Of a DNA stretch of 7,029 bases, positions 4,193-7,029 are shown in pieces. A program made the translations under genes and the position numbers. The first letter of the stretch is position 1. Each line of letters begins with the position of its first letter. Origin of the DNA: Phycisphaerales bacterium (GTDB lineage Bacteria; Planctomycetota; Phycisphaerae; Phycisphaerales; SM1A02); NCBI GenBank assembly GCA_007135295.1, contig SLJD01000336.1, positions 1 through 7,029 of the forward strand, given 5' to 3'. The notes under the pieces are model-generated. The model was given only the letters and a program-made list of their open reading frames with translations. It made no database searches and was not told the origin of the DNA.

Positions 4193-7029
4193 CGCTGACT
4201 CCTTTGCTGGCGTTGTGGTCGCTGCCATTACTCGCTCTGTCCGACATGGGGAAATCGATAAAGCACTGCAGGCCGTCCGCCTTGAACTGCATATCGACCT
4301 TCCCCGCCAGATCGTGGGCGATACTGCTCTCAATCAACATCGATCCGAAGCCGCTCGCCCTTCCGGATTCAATGGGCGGACCGCCGGATTCGATCCACTC
4401 GATCCTCGCGTGCGGCCCGTCGGATTCGCTGACGCGCTTCCATGTCACGGCGATCGAGCCGGTGTCGTTGGAGAGCGCGCCGTACTTGACAGCATTCGTG
4501 ACCAGTTCATGGAACACCAGTTCCAGCGCGATCGCCGGTTCGCGATTGAGGGCCAGACCGTCGCCCGAAACGAACACGCGGTCCGACTCCTCGCCGACAT
4601 ACGGCATCAATTCGCGCTTGAGCAGGTGCCGCAGTTCGATGCGTTCGTCGCCCGGAAGCGTCAGTACGGAGTGCGCGCGGGCGAGCGCGGCGAGCCGCGG
4701 CTCGAACGCCTTGAGAAAGTCCGGCAACTCGGTGTGCTGACAGACGAGCGAGCGGACCATCGCCTGCACCGTGGCCAGCGTGTTCTTGATGCGGTGGCTC
4801 AGTTCGTGCATCAGCCGCTCGCGCTGCCGCTCGCCCTTCTTGTGTTCGGTGATGTCGACGAACGTCACGACGATGCCGTCGATGCGGTTGTCCGTCGTGC
4901 GGTACGGCAGGACCCGGCGGATGAAGAACCGGCCCTGTTCGTCCTCGACCTCGGTCTCGACGGGGACCAGCGTGTCCAGCACGTTCTGTGCGGCGGCCTC
5001 CAGGTCCGAGCCCGTCACCCTCGACGCCAGATCACTGACCGGCCGGCCGACGTCCGACGAAATGAGGCGCAGGACCTGCTTGATCGCCGGGGTGAACCAG
5101 CGCACGCGGCAGTCCATGTCCAGGAAGATCGTCGCGATCTCCGTGCTCGCCAGCAGGTTGTTGAGGTCGTTGTTCGTCTGCTCGACCGCTTCGACCTTGC
5201 TGCGCAGCTCGTTGTTGAGCGTGTTAAGTTCCTCGTTGAGCGACTGCAGCTCTTCCTTCGACGTCTCCAGCTCTTCGTTGGCCGACTGCAGTTCCTCGTT
5301 GATCGAGAGCATCTCCTCGTTGGACGTGCTGTACTCCTCGACGAGCCGGTCGTACTGCTCGGAGATATCGCGCAGCTCCTGCCGCGTGACGCGCAGTTCC
5401 TCTTCGAGTTGATCGACGGTCTGCCGGCGGCCGTCATCGCCCCGGCCGCTGGTCCGGTCGCCGTCGGCCGATTCCGGAGACCGTTCCGGGGGTTCTGTGG
5501 CCGGCTCTTCGGTCGGCTCCTCGAAACTGACCAGCAGTGTCGGCGTCTCGTCCCGCGCGGGCCCGATCGGGCTGACTGTGATCCTCACCGCCCGGCGCGT
5601 CTCGCCATCCTTGATCGACGCGTTCGCGCTCGCCGCCGACCCGCTCTCGCCGGTCGCTTCGCTGATCGCATGACGCAGCAGCGGGCGGATGCCCGGGGAG
5701 ACCAGCGCCATCAGGTCGCGCGTCGGCTCCCCGCCCGGCTGGGAGAGGTACCGCGAGGTGTCCCCGTAGTACACGAGCACCTGGTGGTCGGCATCAACCA
5801 CCACCGACGGCGGGGCGTACCGGTCGAGCAGCGCGCGATGCGCCATCGACAGGTACTCATCGCGGGCCGGCCGGTGCCGTTTCATTTCCCCGCCCGCCCC
5901 CGGTCGCGGGGCCGTCACGGTGGCCCGCGGAAAGTCAAACCGCCCCGCGTGCAGATCGCGCCGCGAGCGGAAGATCCGCCACGCCGCCGAAATCGGCTCG
6001 AAGAGATCGCCCTGCACGCCGATCGTCTCGGCGCTGCCCAGGAACAGCGCCCCTCCGTCGCGCAGCGCGAAGTTGAACATCCCGAGGATCTTCTGCTGCG
6101 CCTGCGGCTCGATGTAGATCAGCAGGTTCCGGCAGATGATCAGGTCCATCCGCGAGAACGGCGGGTCGCGGATGACGTTGTGCCGCGCGAAGACGACCGT
6201 CTCGCGCAGCTCCTTGGTGACCTCATACGTCGCCTCGCGCGCGGTAAAGAACCGCTTGAGGCGCTGTTCGGAGACCTGCTCGGGGATCGTCGCCGGGTAC
6301 ACCCCCGCCCGCGCGACCTCGAGACTCTCCGAGACGTCCGTCGCGAAGATCTGCGGCGTGATGCGTTTGCCCGACAGTTCGATCTTCTCCAGCAGCAGCA
6401 TCGCGATGGTGTACGCTTCTTCCCCGGTCGCGCACCCGGCGGTCCACACGCGGATCTCATCGCCGGAGTCGCGCCGGGCCACGAGCGGATCGATGACTTC
6501 CCGTTCCAGTTCCTCCCACGCCTCGGGGTCGCGAAAGAAGCGTGAGACGTTGATCATCAGGTCGCGAAAGAGCGTCGCCGCTTCGTCGTTGTCCTTGCGC
6601 AGGAGCTCGGCGTACGCCTCGAACGAATCGATGCTGCGCAGGCTCATCCGGCGCTGCGTTCGGCGCAGCAGCGTCGGCTGCTTGTAGTCGGAAAAGTCGT
6701 ACTCGAACTGCTCGCGCAGCACGCCGAGGATGTCCTGCAGCGTCGCCGGCTCCACGCCCGGCGGCGCCGCCTCCTCGTCGCGGTCAACGCCGGCCGCGTC
6801 AACATCGACCGGCCGGGCCGCGAGGCGCTCAAGCACCTCGGGCATCCGCTCGACCGGCAGGACGAGGTCCGCCAAACCGGTGCGGATCGCGTTGCGCGGC
6901 ATGCCGTCATACTCGGTCGTCTGCGGGTCCTGGACGAGCACCATGCCCCCGGCGGACTTGATCGCGCTGATCCCCCGCGACCCGTCGGCCGCCGTGCCCG
7001 ACAGGACCACCGCCACCGCGCGGTCACCC
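4137..7029 (-). CDS. CheB-CheR-PAS-HWE histidine kinase fusion, N-terminus cut by window edge
   Basis: At least 963 residues are visible with no true start; the frame continues through the right edge. Numbering from the Val codon at 7016: 1-65 is the end of a CheB methylesterase domain (VLSGTAADG, where Asp11 matches the catalytic Asp; Ser and His lie outside). Residues 95-350 are CheR, with VSRFFRDP (157-164) and the SAM-binding VWTAGCATGEEAYT (190-203). A PAS-like segment (390-455) and an acidic linker follow. Residues 535-620 are a long coiled coil with repeated NEEL/KEEL units, and 621-725 a PAS domain ending in FVDITEHK. The HWE kinase core has phospho-acceptor His741 in LSHRIKN, His836 in FHELVTNA, and Trp874/Glu876 in EWIESGGP, so the signature is intact. 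No chemotaxis receptor genes or transmembrane segments are seen; it is probably a cytoplasmic sensor kinase signalling to the receiver protein encoded next. The last 35 residues are a Ser/Gly/Asp-rich tail overlapping that gene. Confidence 0.94.
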   Translation of the reverse strand, partial: GDRAVAVVLSGTAADGSRGISAIKSAGGMVLVQDPQTTEYDGMPRNAIRTGLADLVLPVERMPEVLERLAARPVDVDAAGVDRDEEAAPPGVEPATLQDILGVLREQFEYDFSDYKQPTLLRRTQRRMSLRSIDSFEAYAELLRKDNDEAATLFRDLMINVSRFFRDPEAWEELEREVIDPLVARRDSGDEIRVWTAGCATGEEAYTIAMLLLEKIELSGKRITPQIFATDVSESLEVARAGVYPATIPEQVSEQRLKRFFTAREATYEVTKELRETVVFARHNVIRDPPFSRMDLIICRNLLIYIEPQAQQKILGMFNFALRDGGALFLGSAETIGVQGDLFEPISAAWRIFRSRRDLHAGRFDFPRATVTAPRPGAGGEMKRHRPARDEYLSMAHRALLDRYAPPSVVVDADHQVLVYYGDTSRYLSQPGGEPTRDLMALVSPGIRPLLRHAISEATGESGSAASANASIKDGETRRAVRITVSPIGPARDETPTLLVSFEEPTEEPATEPPERSPESADGDRTSGRGDDGRRQTVDQLEEELRVTRQELRDISEQYDRLVEEYSTSNEEMLSINEELQSANEELETSKEELQSLNEELNTLNNELRSKVEAVEQTNNDLNNLLASTEIATIFLDMDCRVRWFTPAIKQVLRLISSDVGRPVSDLASRVTGSDLEAAAQNVLDTLVPVETEVEDEQGRFFIRRVLPYRTTDNRIDGIVVTFVDITEHKKGERQRERLMHELSHRIKNTLATVQAMVRSLVCQHTELPDFLKAFEPRLAALARAHSVLTLPGDERIELRHLLKRELMPYVGEESDRVFVSGDGLALNREPAIALELVFHELVTNAVKYGALSNDTGSIAVTWKRVSESDGPHARIEWIESGGPPIESGRASGFGSMLIESSIAHDLAGKVDMQFKADGLQCFIDFPMSDRASNGSDHNASKGVSDGTDEGIEETRSSGVDRD
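4198..4205 (-). promoter_or_regulatory. Shine-Dalgarno site of the response regulator
   Basis: Reads AAAGGAGT on the minus strand, with GGAG six bases before the ATG at 4192. It lies inside the kinase coding region, supporting translational coupling and the 144-residue start. Confidence 0.7.

Noticed and set aside
4089..6545. An 818-codon open frame on the plus strand
   Set aside because: It runs antisense to the kinase, whose domains and motifs are unmistakable. The translation is rich in Arg, Asp, Val and Leu without any family motif, as expected from an antisense frame of GC-rich coding sequence.

Overview
This 7,029-base, GC-rich window is bacterial, and every real protein-coding gene I can support lies on the minus strand. 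No marker in the window fixes the species. A radical SAM arsenosugar-type enzyme, a VTT-DUF547 protein, a CheB-CheR-HWE kinase and very GC-rich coding sequence together would suit a planctomycete or a similar environmental bacterium, but that is an inference.

Reading in the direction of transcription (right to left), the right part holds a two-gene signalling unit. The first gene is a large multidomain kinase, cut by the right edge (4137-7029): end of a CheB methylesterase domain, a complete CheR methyltransferase, a PAS-like region, a long coiled coil, a PAS domain and an HWE histidine kinase core. The second is a stand-alone receiver-domain response regulator (3758-4192). Its start codon and Shine-Dalgarno site lie inside the last codons of the kinase, so the two are very probably co-transcribed and translationally coupled, and are likely cognate partners.

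The middle (3187-3757) has no convincing protein gene. It contains a clear 3' fragment of a tRNA gene on the plus strand (T arm, acceptor strand and discriminator base, but no matching 5' half), followed within about 20 bases by two perfect tandem hairpins. A tRNA 3' fragment without its 5' half is what the far end of a tRNA-integrated element looks like, and by its orientation such an element would lie to the left.

The left part is a likely three-gene operon: an ArsS-type radical SAM enzyme (2161-3186), a lipoprotein of the peroxiredoxin-like AhpC/TSA superfamily with a WCPYC motif (1377-2045), and a membrane protein fusing a TVP38/TMEM64 (VTT) domain to a DUF547 domain (1336 down past base 1). 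DUF547 and VTT proteins are, from general knowledge, repeated neighbours of ArsS-family genes. The set therefore looks like part of an arsenosugar or organoarsenical locus with a periplasmic redox protein and a membrane component of unknown role. The arsenite methyltransferase ArsM, expected to supply the ArsS substrate, is not in view and may lie beyond the left edge or elsewhere. Base composition by eye is lower in GC in the left operon than in the kinase gene.
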